Assembly: GCF_001676385.1 (NCBI RefSeq) | Contig: NZ_LYVJ01000001.1 | Coordinates: 186,001-250,000, forward strand | DNA: 64,000 nucleotides | Origin: Stenotrophomonas maltophilia | GTDB lineage: Bacteria; Pseudomonadota; Gammaproteobacteria; Xanthomonadales; Xanthomonadaceae | Reading direction: 5' to 3' | Notes under the pieces: model-generated | The model's database searches: none | The model's input: only the letters and a program-made list of their open reading frames with translations | Told to the model about the DNA's origin: nothing | Part shown: piece by piece, positions 16,778-26,575 of the stretch | How positions within the stretch are numbered: the first letter of the stretch is position 1 | Layout: each line of letters begins with the position of its first letter | Program-made: the position numbers and the translations under genes

Positions 16778-19700
16778 TCAGTTCGCCGGCGGCGTGCGCT
16801 TGGCGGCCTCTTCGTCTTCTTCATCGGCCTTGGCCTCCGCAGCCTGGGCTGCGGCGTCGGCATGGCCATCGGCGATCGGGTCGATCGACGGCGTCACCAC
16901 GGCTTCGGCGACCGGGGCAGCGGCCTCGATCGGCGCGGCTTCCACTGCCACCGCAGCGACCGGCTGTTCGGCGACCACGACGGGCTCGACGACCGGCTTG
17001 GCTTCGACCACCGGAGCGGCTTCGACGATCTCCGGCTTGGCCTCAACCACCTGCTCAGCCTCGACCGCCACCGGCTTCGCTTCGATCACCGGAGCGACTT
17101 CAACCACCGGGGCTGCTTCAACCGCGACCGGCTTTGCTTCGGTCACTGGGGCAATGGACTCGATCGCCGGCGCGGCAGCGGCCACCGGCTGGGCCGGGGT
17201 CGCGGCGTCGATCGCATCGAGCATGCTGGTCTGCACCGGCGAGGACGCCGTTTCGGTCTTCGCCGCAGCGTCGGCCGTAGCCTGCACTCCGGCCACGGCG
17301 GGCGCGGCGGCTTCGACCACGGCGCTGCTCGTCACCGCGACCGGTGCCGCGACAACCGCCGCGGCGGCGCGCACAGGCTTGCCGGCGTCGGCAGCGGCCG
17401 GCTCGACATCGTCATCGAAGTCGAATTCCGGTTGCGACCGGGGAGGCTGCGCAGCGGCGACCGGCGCGGATCCGGCAGCGTTGTCGATGTTCAGCTCGGC
17501 GCCGTCGGCATCATCACCATCGTCAGCGTCGTCCTGGTCATCGCTCAGGGCGTCACCGCCGGCAGCGTTCTCGGCGCCCCCGCGACGACGACGACGACCA
17601 CCGCGACGGCCGCGGCGACGGCGGGTCGCGCCTTCACCGGCCTGCTCGCCATTGGTGTCGGCAGCCACCTCTTCTCCGGTCACGGCAACGGCTTCGGCCT
17701 CATTGCCTGCGTTGGCAGCGGTGTCGACCGGTGCCGCAGCGTCCGCCGGAGCGGCAGCCACCAGAGCAACCGGCGCCACAGGAGCGGTCGCTTCCTGCGC
17801 GGTCACCGCATTGGCGGTGATCACCGTGGCCGCCACCGCAGCTGCCGCAGGCACGGTTTCGGCTGGGGCCTCAGCGACGCTGCGCTGCGGCTTCTCGGCC
17901 GGCTTGTCACCGTCCTGCTGCGGCGGGCGCGGCTGCTTGGGCTGTTTCAGCTTCGGCTGCTGCGGGTTCTGGTTCTGGCCCTGCTGCTCGTTGCGCGGCT
18001 TGTTCTGCTGCTGCGGCTGCTGGCCATCCTTCTGCTTGCCCTGCTGCGGCTGCTGCTGGGCATTGCCGCTATTGCCGTTGCGGCCATCCTTGCGCTGCTC
18101 GCCGCGGTCCTTGCGGTTGCCGCCGTCCTTCTGCTGCTGCGCGTTGCCGTTGCCGCCATTGCCACGATTGTCGTCGCGGCGATCCTTGCGGTCCTTGTTG
18201 CGATCCTTGTTGCGGTCCTTGCGGCCGCCGTCCTGTGGCTGGCGGGCGGCGGGGGCCGCCGGTGCCGGCGCCGGCGCGGGCTCGCCACCGAACACGCGCT
18301 TGAGCCAGCCGATCACGCCGCCGCTCGGAGCCGCTGCCACCGGCGCAGCCGCGACCGGGGCCGGGACGGCCTTGACCGGTTCCACTTCCTCGCGCACCGG
18401 GGCAGGCGAGGTGTGCTTGACCTGGGTCACCGCCGGCGGCGGGATGTTCAGCTGGCCCTTGGTCAGCGCGTGCACCGGCAGCTTGCGCGGAGTGCCACGC
18501 TGGTAGCTGGGCTTGCTGCTTTCCTCACCCAGCTCGTTCTCGCGCAGGCGGGTCACGGTGTAGTGCGGGGTGTGCAGTTGCTCGTCGGCCACGATCACGA
18601 TCGGAGCCTCGTGCCGCTGCTCGATCTCGCGCAGGGCGCTGCGCTTCTCGTTCAGCAGGTAATTGGCGATCTCCACCGGCGCCTGCACCAGCACCTGCCC
18701 GGTGTTTTCCTTCATCGCATGCTCTTCGGCGACACGGATGATCGACAGCGACAGCGACTCGACGCTGCGCATGCGGCCATGGCCGTCGCAGCGCGGGCAG
18801 ACGATCTGGCTGGACTCGCCCAGGCTCGGGCGCAGGCGCTGGCGGCTCATCTCCAGCAGGCCGAAGCGCGAGATGCGGCCGACCTGCACGCGCGCGCGGT
18901 CGTACTTCAGAGCGTTGGCCAGGCGGTTCTCGACTTCGCGCTGGTGCTTGTTCGATGACATGTCGATGAAATCGATCACCACCAGGCCACCCAGGTCGCG
19001 CAGGCGCAGCTGGCGGGCCACTTCCTCGGCGGCTTCGAGGTTGGTCTGGAAGGCGGTGTCCTCGATGTCGCTGCCCTTGGTCGCGCGCGAGGAGTTCACG
19101 TCGACGGCGGTCAGCGCCTCGGTCTGGTCGACCACGATCGAACCGCCAGACGGCAGGCGCACATTGCGCTCGTAGGCGCCTTCGATCTGCGACTCGATCT
19201 GGAAGCGGTTGAACAGCGGGATGTCATCCTTGTAATGCTTCAGCTTGCGCAGGCTCTGCGGCATGACCTGCTGCATGAAGTCCCTGGCATGCTCGTACAT
19301 CTCTTCGGTGTCCACCAGGATCTCGCCGATGTCGGCGCGCAGGTAGTCACGCAGGGCGCGCACGATCAATCGCGATTCCTGGTAGATCAGGAACGGCGCA
19401 GGCTTGCTCAGTGCGGCTTCGGCGATCGCGCGCCAGACGCTCAGCAGGTAGTCCAGGTCCCACTGCAGTTCCTCGGCATCGCGGCCGACGCCGGCGGTGC
19501 GGATGATCACGCCCATGTCGTCGGGGATGTTCAGCTTGTCCAGGGCGTCCTTCAACGCTGCCCGGTCTTCGCCCTCGATGCGACGGGAAACACCACCGGC
19601 GCTGGGCGAGTTCGGCATCAGCACCATGTAGCGGCCGGCCAGGGAGATGAACGTGGTCAGGGCGGCGCCCTTGTTGCCTCGTTCTTCCTTGTCGACCTGG

Positions 19701-20002
19701 ACCACCACTTCCTGGCCTTCCCTGAGCAGCTCGCGGATGCCGGCCTTGTTGTGGTCGACGCCGGCCTGGAAGTAGTCGCGGGAGATTTCCTTCAGCGGCA
19801 GGAAACCATGGCGGCCTCCGCCGTATTCGACGAAGGCCGCTTCCAGCGAAGGCTCGATGCGGAAGATCCGGCCCTTGTAGATGTTGGACTTCTTCTGTTC
19901 CTTCGACGGCTGTTCGATGTCGATGTCATACAACGACTGGCCATCCACGATGGCAACGCGCAGCTCTTCAGCCTGCGTGGCGTTGATCAGCATTCGCTTC
20001 AT
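16778..20002 (-). CDS. rne: ribonuclease E
   Basis: Endoribonuclease and degradosome scaffold, 1074 residues. The S1 domain lies at about 39-120. The DNase I-like catalytic part has Asp301 (LTAVDVNSS) and Asp344 ([10 protein letters not shown]), and the zinc link is CPRC at 402-405. From about 520 onward the tail is disordered. It has an Asn/Gln/Lys/Arg-rich stretch, an Arg-rich block (about 820-840) that likely binds RNA, and long repeats of the type [14 protein letters not shown] up to the C-terminus. The ATG at 20002 is preceded by a leader of up to 400 bases, as expected for an autoregulated rne mRNA. Confidence 0.96.
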   Translation of the reverse strand: MKRMLINATQAEELRVAIVDGQSLYDIDIEQPSKEQKKSNIYKGRIFRIEPSLEAAFVEYGGGRHGFLPLKEISRDYFQAGVDHNKAGIRELLREGQEVVVQVDKEERGNKGAALTTFISLAGRYMVLMPNSPSAGGVSRRIEGEDRAALKDALDKLNIPDDMGVIIRTAGVGRDAEELQWDLDYLLSVWRAIAEAALSKPAPFLIYQESRLIVRALRDYLRADIGEILVDTEEMYEHARDFMQQVMPQSLRKLKHYKDDIPLFNRFQIESQIEGAYERNVRLPSGGSIVVDQTEALTAVDVNSSRATKGSDIEDTAFQTNLEAAEEVARQLRLRDLGGLVVIDFIDMSSNKHQREVENRLANALKYDRARVQVGRISRFGLLEMSRQRLRPSLGESSQIVCPRCDGHGRMRSVESLSLSIIRVAEEHAMKENTGQVLVQAPVEIANYLLNEKRSALREIEQRHEAPIVIVADEQLHTPHYTVTRLRENELGEESSKPSYQRGTPRKLPVHALTKGQLNIPPPAVTQVKHTSPAPVREEVEPVKAVPAPVAAAPVAAAPSGGVIGWLKRVFGGEPAPAPAPAAPAARQPQDGGRKDRNKDRNKDRKDRRDDNRGNGGNGNAQQQKDGGNRKDRGEQRKDGRNGNSGNAQQQPQQGKQKDGQQPQQQNKPRNEQQGQNQNPQQPKLKQPKQPRPPQQDGDKPAEKPQRSVAEAPAETVPAAAAVAATVITANAVTAQEATAPVAPVALVAAAPADAAAPVDTAANAGNEAEAVAVTGEEVAADTNGEQAGEGATRRRRGRRGGRRRRRGGAENAAGGDALSDDQDDADDGDDADGAELNIDNAAGSAPVAAAQPPRSQPEFDFDDDVEPAAADAGKPVRAAAAVVAAPVAVTSSAVVEAAAPAVAGVQATADAAAKTETASSPVQTSMLDAIDAATPAQPVAAAAPAIESIAPVTEAKPVAVEAAPVVEVAPVIEAKPVAVEAEQVVEAKPEIVEAAPVVEAKPVVEPVVVAEQPVAAVAVEAAPIEAAAPVAEAVVTPSIDPIADGHADAAAQAAEAKADEEDEEAAKRTPPAN

Positions 20003-20409
20003 TGTTGCGTTCCTCGCAAGCGGCTACCGCGCGGAACGCCATGGGGTTTCGCCTCTGGATACGGCTCGCCGCCCATTCGCGCAAGCGCGGGGAGGGCGGC
20101 TTGGGTTTCCAGCGCTACGACACCACGGCAGGCCGCGGGAGCGCTTCACTCTTATGGTTTTTGGGTGTTGCAGGGCCGCAGGCAGCTGTCAGCCAGGCTG
20201 GAGCGCCACGCGGGACATGTTCAGCACGGTTGCGTGTCAGGCATCCGGCGATGGCCGGGAAGGCCGGTGAGCCGCTAACATGGCCGCCCCGCGGGCGGTG
20301 GTCGCGCACTGTGCCGGATTCGTCGGGAGCCGGGCTTCTGGCCCTGAGTAACTTCCAACGAAATCAATCCCTTATCTCGCCCCCCGAGTGTAACAGAATA
20401 AACAGCCTG
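20003..20409. promoter_or_regulatory. rne leader and divergent rne/rluC promoter region
   Basis: About 400 bases between divergent rne and rluC with no convincing gene. The rne-proximal part probably forms the long structured 5' untranslated region that lets RNase E feed back on its own message in gammaproteobacteria. I could not define promoters or conserved hairpins by eye. Confidence 0.5.
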
Positions 20410-21384
20410 ATGACCGCCCAAGACCCCACCCAGCCCGTCGGCGACAAGCCCAGCGTGCGCATGATCACCGTTCCGGCCGACCGAGCCGGCCAGCGCCTGG
20501 ACAATTTCCTGCTCGGCCAGCTGAAAGGGGCTCCGCGCAGCCTGGTCTACAAGCTGGTGCGCAGCGGCCAGGTGCGGGTGAACGGCGGCCGCGCCAAGGC
20601 CGAGCGCAAGCTGGAGGCCGGGGACGAGGTGCGGGTGCCGCCCGTCCGTCTCAGCGAGGAGGGAGACAAAGCAGGCCCCCCGGAGGCATTCATGCGCCGG
20701 CTGGAGCGGGCCATCGTCTTCGAGGATGCCCGCCTGCTGGCCCTGAACAAGCCCTCCGGCGTCGCCAGCCACGGTGGCAGCGGCATCAGCTTCGGCGCCA
20801 TCGAGACCCTGCGCGCCCTGCGCCCGGGCCAGACCCTGGAACTGGTCCACCGGCTGGATCGCGACACCTCGGGCCTGCTGGTCGTCGCCAAGAAGCGCTC
20901 GGCCCTGAGTGAACTGCAGGCGCTGCTGCGGGAAGACCACGGCGCCGGCATCCGCAAGCGCTACCTGACCCTGCTGGCCGGGCGGATGCCCGACGGCGTG
21001 ATGACGGTCGACGCGCCGCTGCATGTGGGCCTGCGCCAGGGGGGAGAGCGGCACGTGCAGGTCAATGCGATCGGCAAGGAGTCGATCAGCCACTTCCGCG
21101 TGCTGGAGCGGCGCGGCGGCCATTCCTACTGCGAGGTCCGCATCGAGACCGGCCGCACCCACCAGATCCGCGTACATGCCCAGCATCTGGGGCATCCGGT
21201 GGCCGGTGACGACAAATACGGCGATCCAGCAGTCAACAAGCGGCTTCGTGAGCAGATCGGGCTCAAGCGCCTGTTCCTGCATGCGGCATCGCTGGAGTTC
21301 GCGCTGGACGACGGCAAGAGCCCGTATGTGCTGAACGCGCCACTGGCCGATGAGCTGGTCGAGGCGCTGGACCGCCTGCGCTGA
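20410..21384 (+). CDS. rluC: 23S rRNA pseudouridine synthase RluC
   Basis: Makes pseudouridines 955, 2504 and 2580 (E. coli numbering) of 23S rRNA. The protein has 324 residues. An S4 domain (about 28-75, GQRLDNFLLGQLKGAPRSLVYKLVRSGQVRVNGG) is followed by the RluA-type catalytic domain with HRLDRDTSGLL; Asp150 is the nucleophile. RTHQIRVH near residue 255 is also typical. Divergent rne/rluC is the standard arrangement in this group. The ATG at 20410 fits family alignments. Confidence 0.95.
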   Translation: MTAQDPTQPVGDKPSVRMITVPADRAGQRLDNFLLGQLKGAPRSLVYKLVRSGQVRVNGGRAKAERKLEAGDEVRVPPVRLSEEGDKAGPPEAFMRRLERAIVFEDARLLALNKPSGVASHGGSGISFGAIETLRALRPGQTLELVHRLDRDTSGLLVVAKKRSALSELQALLREDHGAGIRKRYLTLLAGRMPDGVMTVDAPLHVGLRQGGERHVQVNAIGKESISHFRVLERRGGHSYCEVRIETGRTHQIRVHAQHLGHPVAGDDKYGDPAVNKRLREQIGLKRLFLHAASLEFALDDGKSPYVLNAPLADELVEALDRLR

Positions 21385-21450
21385 CGGCGGTTCGGCGGCG
21401 CCGAGGGTTTGGTCGGCGCCGTCGCTTCCCTGCGATGAGTGGGCTTGTCA

Positions 21451-21474
21451 CTTTCTTTGCTCGTGCAAAGAAAG
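21451..21474. repeat. CTTTCTTTGC hairpin repeat
   Basis: A perfect inverted repeat CTTTCTTTGC-TCGT-GCAAAGAAAG is followed by TAACCAAAGAAACACGCC. I recognise this motif from intergenic repeats in many proteobacterial genomes, where it often gives rise to spurious small proteins. Its function is unknown. Confidence 0.65.
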
Positions 21475-21674
21475 TAACCAAAGAAACACGCCGCCATCCG
21501 CGAGCCGGCGCTGCGCGCCGGTACCCTGCGCTCCTCGGTCCGCCGAGGGGCGGCGCGGAACTCGCTGCGCTCAGACACCCGCGCCTCTTCGCCCTCGCCG
21601 GACCTGCGGTGCTCGGCTCGCTACAAGGCGGACCTGACAGCTGCAGCGTAGACCCATACCCGCACGCAGCCCTT

Positions 21675-21697
21675 GTAGAGTCGAGCCACGCTCGACT
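21675..21697. repeat. SMAG-type REP palindrome
   Basis: GTAGAGTCGAGC-CAC-GCTCGACT has the GTAG head and short stem-loop typical of SMAG elements of S. maltophilia. Confidence 0.75.
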
Positions 21698-21775
21698 CAC
21701 GCGCGCAGCGCGGGCTTCGCTTTTTCATTCTTTCATCGCGCGGCTGGCACGCCTATAGCCTGTCAGAGGCCGGGC

Positions 21776-21863
21776 GAGGTGGGTTTGCGGGGGTGTAAGC
21801 GCCATGGATGGCGCGCCCAAGCCCCCAAGGATGGGTTTACGGCGTCCCCCGCAAACCCACCTC
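21776..21863. repeat. nested long inverted repeat
   Basis: GAGGTGGGTTTGCGGGGG (21776-21793) is exactly complementary to 21846-21863. The spacer holds its own perfect hairpin, GCGCCAT-GG-ATGGCGC (21799-21814). As RNA or a DNA cruciform it would fold into a large branched structure. Confidence 0.7.
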
Positions 21864-21930
21864 GGCCGGCCCAACCCGGAATGTCGCTCCGCCAGCCGCG
21901 AGGGGGCTCAGCCCGTTGGCCGCAAACCCC

Positions 21931-22740
21931 TCACCACTTGAACAGCACCAGGCTGATCGCCAGCGTGCCCATGCCTGCCACCAGCCCATAGACCGTCTCG
22001 TGGCCCCTGGCATAGCGCTTGGCCGCCGGCAGCAGCTCATCCAGGGCCAGGAACACCATCACGCCGGCGATCAGCCCGAACACCCAACCGAACGTGGCGT
22101 GTGATAGCGATCCTTTCAGCAGGACGTAGCCAAGCACCGCGCCGATCGGCTCGGCCAGGCCCGACAGCAGGCTGGCCACGAAGGCGTGCAGCTTGTTCTG
22201 GGTAGCGAAATACACGGGCACCGCGATCGCAATGCCCTCGGGAATGTTGTGGATGGCAATCGCGAACGCCAACGGCATGCCCACCGAGGGACTTTCCAAC
22301 GTCGCGAAGAAGGTCGCCAGGCCTTCCGGGAAGTTGTGTGCGGTGATGGCGATGGCGGTCAGCAGGCCCACGCGCTTGATATAGGCCTTGTTGTTGTCGC
22401 GGAAGGCCGGGTCCTGCTTGTCCAGCGTCTCATGCGGATTCGGGATCAGGTGATCGATCACCACGATCGCGGCCACGCCGACCAGGAACGCGATCGTGCC
22501 GTAGGTAAAGCCGCTGCGCTCGCCATAGGCCATCGTGAATGAATCGACGGCCTTGTTGAGGATTTCCGAGAGCGACACGTAGACCATCGCGCCGCCGGCG
22601 AAGGCCAGGCCGAACGCCAGCAGGCGCGGATTGGGGCGTCGCGAGAACAGCACCAGCAGGCTGCCGATGGCGGTGGCGAGGCCGGCGGCGAGGGTGACCG
22701 CCAGTGCGATCCAGATGTTTTCGGAGGGAATCTGCAGCAT
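21931..22740 (-). CDS. zupT: ZIP family zinc transporter ZupT
   Basis: Inner-membrane divalent metal uptake carrier, 269 residues with eight predicted helices. The two ZIP signature helices carry the metal-binding motifs HNFPEGLATFF and HNIPEGIAIAVPVYFA. An intervening cytoplasmic loop has DHLIPNPHE. It closely follows the ZupT/GufA subfamily throughout. It starts at the ATG at 22740, about 100 bases after the TonB-domain lipoprotein gene, with a hairpin between them, so it probably has its own promoter. Confidence 0.93.
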   Translation of the reverse strand: MLQIPSENIWIALAVTLAAGLATAIGSLLVLFSRRPNPRLLAFGLAFAGGAMVYVSLSEILNKAVDSFTMAYGERSGFTYGTIAFLVGVAAIVVIDHLIPNPHETLDKQDPAFRDNNKAYIKRVGLLTAIAITAHNFPEGLATFFATLESPSVGMPLAFAIAIHNIPEGIAIAVPVYFATQNKLHAFVASLLSGLAEPIGAVLGYVLLKGSLSHATFGWVFGLIAGVMVFLALDELLPAAKRYARGHETVYGLVAGMGTLAISLVLFKW

Positions 22741-22769
22741 GTGCCGACGCGGTCCTGTTCAACAGACAA

Positions 22770-22793
22770 CCGCCCCGGGCTGGGCCGGGGCGG
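22770..22793. terminator. GC-rich hairpin between the TonB-domain gene and zupT
   Basis: Perfect CCGCCCCGG stem with a 6-base loop, between the TonB-domain gene (ends 22839) and zupT (starts 22740). It has no T-tract, so it is only a candidate terminator for the upstream unit. Confidence 0.5.
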
Positions 22794-22838
22794 CGAGGGC
22801 GAGGCGGGCGTCGGCTGGCCTCGTCGGAGCGTGGCCGG

Positions 22839-23255
22839 TCACCCGCCGCGGCGCAGGCGTTCTTCGATGGCGAAGCACTGGTCCGGCTTCGGCTGCGGCG
22901 GGTTGAAGCTGACCGGCACCTGGATGGTGGCCGGTACCGCTGCACCGTTGCGGGTGGCGGCCTTGAACTGCCAGCCCTGTACCGCGGTTCTGGCCAGTTC
23001 GTCCAGCTGCGGGTTGCCGGCGCCGGTCAACAGGGTGACGTCACTCGGTTTGCCGTCGGTGCCGATGGTCACCTTGAAAGTGCTGGTACCTCCGACGCCC
23101 ATGCAGGCCAGTTCGAGCGGGTACTGCGGTGGCGGGGTCTTGACTGCGGCGACTTCGGTCGGCGGAGGCGGAGGGGGTGCCGGCGGTTCGGGCGAGCCGC
23201 AGCCGGCCAGGCCGGCCGTGGCGAACAGGGACAGGCTCAGCAGGCGTACGTTCAT
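22839..23255 (-). CDS. TonB C-terminal-domain lipoprotein
   Basis: A 138-residue lipoprotein (lipobox GLAGC, Cys19) with a short poly-Pro linker ([11 protein letters not shown]). The TonB C-terminal-like domain (about 40-125) shows [29 protein letters not shown] and [21 protein letters not shown]. Unlike true TonB it has no membrane anchor helix, being lipid-anchored instead. Two Cys residues (about 51 and 127) may form a disulfide. It overlaps phhB by 4 bases (ATGA), an unexplained pairing. It may be a periplasmic adaptor rather than an energy transducer. Confidence 0.8.
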   Translation of the reverse strand: MNVRLLSLSLFATAGLAGCGSPEPPAPPPPPPTEVAAVKTPPPQYPLELACMGVGGTSTFKVTIGTDGKPSDVTLLTGAGNPQLDELARTAVQGWQFKAATRNGAAVPATIQVPVSFNPPQPKPDQCFAIEERLRRGG

Positions 23256-23602
23256 GGCAGTTGCTCCGTCAGGGCCGAAGTCTTTGCCGCGCAGATGAAG
23301 TCGTTTTCGCTGAGGCCGCCCACATCGTGGGTGGAGAAGCGCACGACCGCGCGGTCGTAGTGCACGCCGAGGTCCGGATGGTGGTCCTCGCGGTGGGCGA
23401 TCCAGGCCAGCGCGTTCACGAAGGCCATGGTGGCGTAGTAATCCTTGAAGCGGAAGGTGCGCAGCAGCGCCTGACCGCCCTCGGCCAGCTCCCAGCCGGG
23501 CACCTGCGGCAGCAGCTCCGCCAGGCGGGCCTCGCCGAGCTTGTGGTCATTGCCTTTGCGCGGTACGCAATGGGCCTGGGCCAGTGGAATCAGGTCGGCC
23601 AT
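23252..23602 (-). CDS. phhB: pterin-4a-carbinolamine dehydratase
   Basis: Dehydrates 4a-hydroxytetrahydrobiopterin in the phenylalanine hydroxylase cofactor cycle. The protein has 116 residues. The family core is clear: [47 protein letters not shown], where EDHHPD holds the active-site His pair. I start at the ATG at 23602 ([13 protein letters not shown]); in-frame upstream codons run into the divergent nfuA promoter. Its stop overlaps the TonB-domain lipoprotein gene. Confidence 0.93.
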   Translation of the reverse strand: MADLIPLAQAHCVPRKGNDHKLGEARLAELLPQVPGWELAEGGQALLRTFRFKDYYATMAFVNALAWIAHREDHHPDLGVHYDRAVVRFSTHDVGGLSENDFICAAKTSALTEQLP

Positions 23603-23692
23603 GGGAATTTCCACCTCGTGTTGACTGAACAATGCGCCGGACGGTGTATAAACCGAATGAGCGGTTGACGCGTACTTGGCTAGAATAGCCTG

Positions 23693-24292
23693 ATGATCCA
23701 GATCTCCGACACTGCCCAGACCCATTTCCGCAAGCTGATCGAACGTGAGGGCGTGCCCGGCATGGGGGTCCGCCTGAGTGCGGTCGATCCCGGTACCCCG
23801 CGCGCCGACGCCCGGCTGGAATTTGCCGAGCCGGGCGACCTGCTGGGGGACGAATGGGCAGTGGACTGCGATGGGTTCACTCTCTATGTCGATGCCAGCA
23901 GCGTCGGCTGGCTTGACGGCGCCGAGATCGACATCGCCACTGGCAGCGCCGGCGCGCAGCAGCTGACCATCAAGGCGCCCCGCATCAAGGGCGAGGCCCC
24001 GGGCGATGCCGCCTCGCTGGTCGAGCGCGTGCACTGGGTGGTGGAAAACGAAATCAATCCGCAGCTGGCTTCGCATGGCGGCAAGGTCGCGGTGCAGGAA
24101 GTCTCGTCCGAAGGCGTGGTTCTGCTGCGCTTCGGTGGCGGTTGCCAGGGCTGCGGCATGGCGGACGTGACCCTCAAGCAGGGGATCGAAAAGACCCTGA
24201 TGGGCCGCGTGCCCGGTGTAACCGCCGTCCGCGACGCGACCGACCACGACAGTGGCCACGCCCCCTACATCCCGCGCGGCAACGCCGCCTGA
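23693..24292 (+). CDS. nfuA: Fe-S biogenesis protein NfuA
   Basis: Carrier of 4Fe-4S clusters to target apoproteins under stress, 199 residues. A degenerate A-type scaffold domain (about 1-95) lacks the usual Cys triad. The Nfu domain (about 105-185) has the cluster-binding CQGC motif (Cys151, Cys154) inside [19 protein letters not shown]. This domain order and length are those of NfuA. It starts at the ATG at 23693 with a TAGAAT hexamer just upstream at 23681. The next gene begins 10 bases after its stop. Confidence 0.95.
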   Translation: MIQISDTAQTHFRKLIEREGVPGMGVRLSAVDPGTPRADARLEFAEPGDLLGDEWAVDCDGFTLYVDASSVGWLDGAEIDIATGSAGAQQLTIKAPRIKGEAPGDAASLVERVHWVVENEINPQLASHGGKVAVQEVSSEGVVLLRFGGGCQGCGMADVTLKQGIEKTLMGRVPGVTAVRDATDHDSGHAPYIPRGNAA

Positions 24293-24302
24293 CCACTGAC
24301 GC

Positions 24303-26060
24303 GTGCCTCTGACCCGGGCCGGGCAACTCATCGACCTGCTGCTGGCACGCCAGCAGCACCCTCCGATCCTCGAGAAGCGCACGCGCCTGCCTTATGGCTG
24401 GGCGCTGTGGCTGCGTTCGTTGGGGCCGCTGCCGCGGCCGTTCCACGCCCGCGAAGTGATTGCGGTGCTGCTGCCGCGTCCGCTGCCCGGTCCGCCAGGC
24501 CAGTCACCGCAGCTGTCACCGTGGCAGGCGCTGCGCCGCTTGTTCTGGCAGGACTGGGACGCCGCGCCGCGCGACCAGCGCTGGATGCGTTGGACCTCGG
24601 CACTGGTCAGCGCATTGCTGCACCTGCTGTTCTTCATGCTGCTGCTGTGGGTGGCGGTGATCCGCACGGCGGCACCGGAAGAAGAGGGCGCTGAAGGCGA
24701 GCGCGTGCAGGTGGAATTCGTCGGTCGCGCCACCCAGGAGGGCGGCGGCGATCAGCCCGGTGCCGAAGCGGCGGCAGCGGCACCGGCCGGCCGGGTTGCC
24801 GCCGGCCAGGAGGCAGGAGCGGCAACTGCATTTGAGCCACGTCCTGCGCCGTCGCCTGCACCCGAGCCGGCTCCAGCACAGGCAGCCAGCGCGCCATCAC
24901 CGCCTGCCGAAGCCGAGCCGGCCCCGCTTGCGGCCTCGCCACCCTCGCCGGTGCAGGCCACCGAAGTGGCGCAGGCCAGCACGGATTTCCTGGTGCCGCC
25001 GCTCAGCGTGCCGCGAACCGAAGTCAGCGTCGTGCCGCGTGACACCACGCCGGTCGTGCGCGAGCGCAGCGTGCAGCCCGTCCAGGCACCGGCCACCCCG
25101 GTCGCATTGCATGCGCCGGACGTCGCGGTGCGGGTGCCGCAGTTGCGTGACGTCCAGGTGCAGGAGCGTGAAGTCACGACGGTCGATGCACCGGTGGTGT
25201 CGCCGCCGCTGCGCACCACCGACGTGCAGGTGCGCGTGCCGCAGCGGGATGTGCAGGTGCGCGAGCGTGAAGTGCAGGCGGTGGTCGATCCGCAGGTGCG
25301 GATGGCGGCCGTGGCCGGGCGCGAGCCCCCCGTGCGTGCGCCCAGTGGCCGCGATGTGCAGGTGCGTGAGCGCGAGGTGGTTCCGGCACCGGCTGCGGCC
25401 GCGTCGTCTTCCAGTGGGAGTGCACCCGTGGCAGCGCCCACGCCAGCAGCCAACGGCAGCGCGACACAGGCGAGCCGCACCGCGCGCCCATCGGCCTCCA
25501 GCACCAGGCCGGCGCAGGCCGGAGCGCGCCCGGCACCGGATCCGGGCAACTGGGCCACGCCTGCCAAGGGGGATGACTGGGGCGCATCGAGCCGCAATCG
25601 CGACGGTGCCAGCAGCGGCGACCGCCAGGCCAGCAACTCCGGCAAGGGCAATGGCCTGTTCAATGCCGATGGCAGCGTGCGCGTGCCGGGCCAACAGGGC
25701 GATGGGCCGGCCGAGCGTGGTGCGCCCGGCGGAGCCAATGACGGTTGGAGCAGGGAGCGCATCGCCCAGTCCGGTACGTGGCTGAAGCGTCCGCCGTACG
25801 ACTACACGCCAACCTCGTTCGACAAGTACTGGGTGCCGCAGGAATCGCTGTTGGCCGAATGGGTGCGCAAGGGCATCAAGGCAATGGAGATTCCTCTGCC
25901 GGGCACCAGCACGAAGATTTCCTGCGTCATTTCGATCCTGCAGGCCGGGGGCGGCTGCGGCCTGACCAACCCCAACATGCAGGAGCAGCCGGCCGTGGCG
26001 CGACCGCCGCCGGACATCCCGTTCAAGAAAGAACTGCAGGAAGACAACGGGAGCCGGTAG
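24303..26060 (+). CDS. large Pro/Ala-rich transmembrane repetitive protein
   Basis: A 585-residue protein from the GTG at 24303. A cytoplasmic N-terminus (1-97) has [22 protein letters not shown], then one membrane helix (about 98-120), then a long Ala/Pro/Val-rich periplasmic stretch. Three copies of a [14 protein letters not shown] unit lie at about 275-365. A conserved-looking C-terminal domain (about 490-585) has [36 protein letters not shown] and Cys pairs. The plan resembles TonB-like or TolA-like spanning proteins, but I see no TonB domain. Function is unknown; it is probably co-transcribed with nfuA. Confidence 0.75.
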   Translation: MPLTRAGQLIDLLLARQQHPPILEKRTRLPYGWALWLRSLGPLPRPFHAREVIAVLLPRPLPGPPGQSPQLSPWQALRRLFWQDWDAAPRDQRWMRWTSALVSALLHLLFFMLLLWVAVIRTAAPEEEGAEGERVQVEFVGRATQEGGGDQPGAEAAAAAPAGRVAAGQEAGAATAFEPRPAPSPAPEPAPAQAASAPSPPAEAEPAPLAASPPSPVQATEVAQASTDFLVPPLSVPRTEVSVVPRDTTPVVRERSVQPVQAPATPVALHAPDVAVRVPQLRDVQVQEREVTTVDAPVVSPPLRTTDVQVRVPQRDVQVREREVQAVVDPQVRMAAVAGREPPVRAPSGRDVQVREREVVPAPAAAASSSSGSAPVAAPTPAANGSATQASRTARPSASSTRPAQAGARPAPDPGNWATPAKGDDWGASSRNRDGASSGDRQASNSGKGNGLFNADGSVRVPGQQGDGPAERGAPGGANDGWSRERIAQSGTWLKRPPYDYTPTSFDKYWVPQESLLAEWVRKGIKAMEIPLPGTSTKISCVISILQAGGGCGLTNPNMQEQPAVARPPPDIPFKKELQEDNGSR

Positions 26061-26096
26061 GCAAGGGGGCGCCACGCCTGGCCGGCTCGTGCTTTG

Positions 26097-26148
26097 GTAG
26101 GTGCCAACCTTGGTTGGCGCAGAAGCGCCGACCAAAGTCGGCCTCTAC
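26097..26148. repeat. SMAG-type REP dimer
   Basis: Two inverted copies, GTAGGTGCCAACC-TT-GGTTGGCGC and GCGCCGACC-AAA-GTCGGCCTCTAC, face each other between convergent genes. This is a bimeric SMAG arrangement and may also act as a terminator. Confidence 0.8.
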
Positions 26149-26161
26149 CAGGGCACTGACC

Positions 26162-26575
26162 TCACGCGCTCTGCGACAGGAACACCCAGAACGGCACGTT
26201 GCGGCCGACCCAATCGCGGCTGGCTTCGTCCATCACGTCCAGCAGGGTGTCGAAGTCCTTCTGCGTCCCGGCGCGCAGCGCGTCCACGTCGGCCAGGAAC
26301 AGCGCATAGCCCCGGGCCGGAAGCCACTGCAGGTCGCGCAGGTTGTCCGACAGCGCATCCCAGTTGCCACCGAAGCCTGCAGGGAAATCCAGCTGTGCGG
26401 CCAGCCGTGCCAGCAGGGTGCGCTTGTCCGCCACGCCTTCCAGATCGATGCGGACCACCTTCAGGCCGGCATCGCGCATCGCCGCGGATAGCGCGCCAAT
26501 GTCATCGCTGTCGATGGCATAAACACCGGCGTTGTTGAGGTCATGCAGGCCGAGGCCGAAATCGTCGTGGCTCAT
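26162..26575 (-). CDS. barstar-like ribonuclease inhibitor
   Basis: A 137-residue cytoplasmic protein of the barstar family, which blocks extracellular guanyl ribonucleases of the barnase type. The C-terminal barstar fold (about 40-135) shows VVRIDLEGVADKRTLLARLAAQLDFP, then FGGNWDALSDNLRDLQWLPA, the conserved acidic inhibitory region with Asp and Trp. The N-terminus (MSHDDFGLGLHDLNNAGVYAI) is an extension. Its ATG overlaps the last base of the upstream ribonuclease stop (TGATG), so toxin and inhibitor are translated together. Confidence 0.9.
   Translation of the reverse strand: MSHDDFGLGLHDLNNAGVYAIDSDDIGALSAAMRDAGLKVVRIDLEGVADKRTLLARLAAQLDFPAGFGGNWDALSDNLRDLQWLPARGYALFLADVDALRAGTQKDFDTLLDVMDEASRDWVGRNVPFWVFLSQSA

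Larger units (their letters stand above)
21385..21930. other. repeat-rich intergenic region between rluC and zupT
   Basis: Roughly 545 bases without a credible gene. It holds a 10-bp-arm hairpin at 21451, a SMAG-like GTAG palindrome at 21675 and a nested 88-bp inverted repeat at 21776. Short open frames here are translated repeat sequence and have no gene-like features. Confidence 0.6.

Noticed and set aside
16682..18958. A long plus-strand open frame opposite rne
   Set aside because: Its composition is Leu/Arg/His/Ala-rich repetition reflecting the rne low-complexity tail, with no start signal or homology that I recognise.
21435..21758. Small frame starting MSGLVTFFARAKKVTKETRRH
   Set aside because: It is translated from the CTTTCTTTGC repeat and following repeat DNA; such frames recur in intergenic repeats and have no gene-like features.
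23665..23686. TTGACG and TAGAAT as an nfuA promoter
   Set aside because: The two hexamers are only 10 bases apart; the TAGAAT may still be a -10 but the pair is not a valid promoter.
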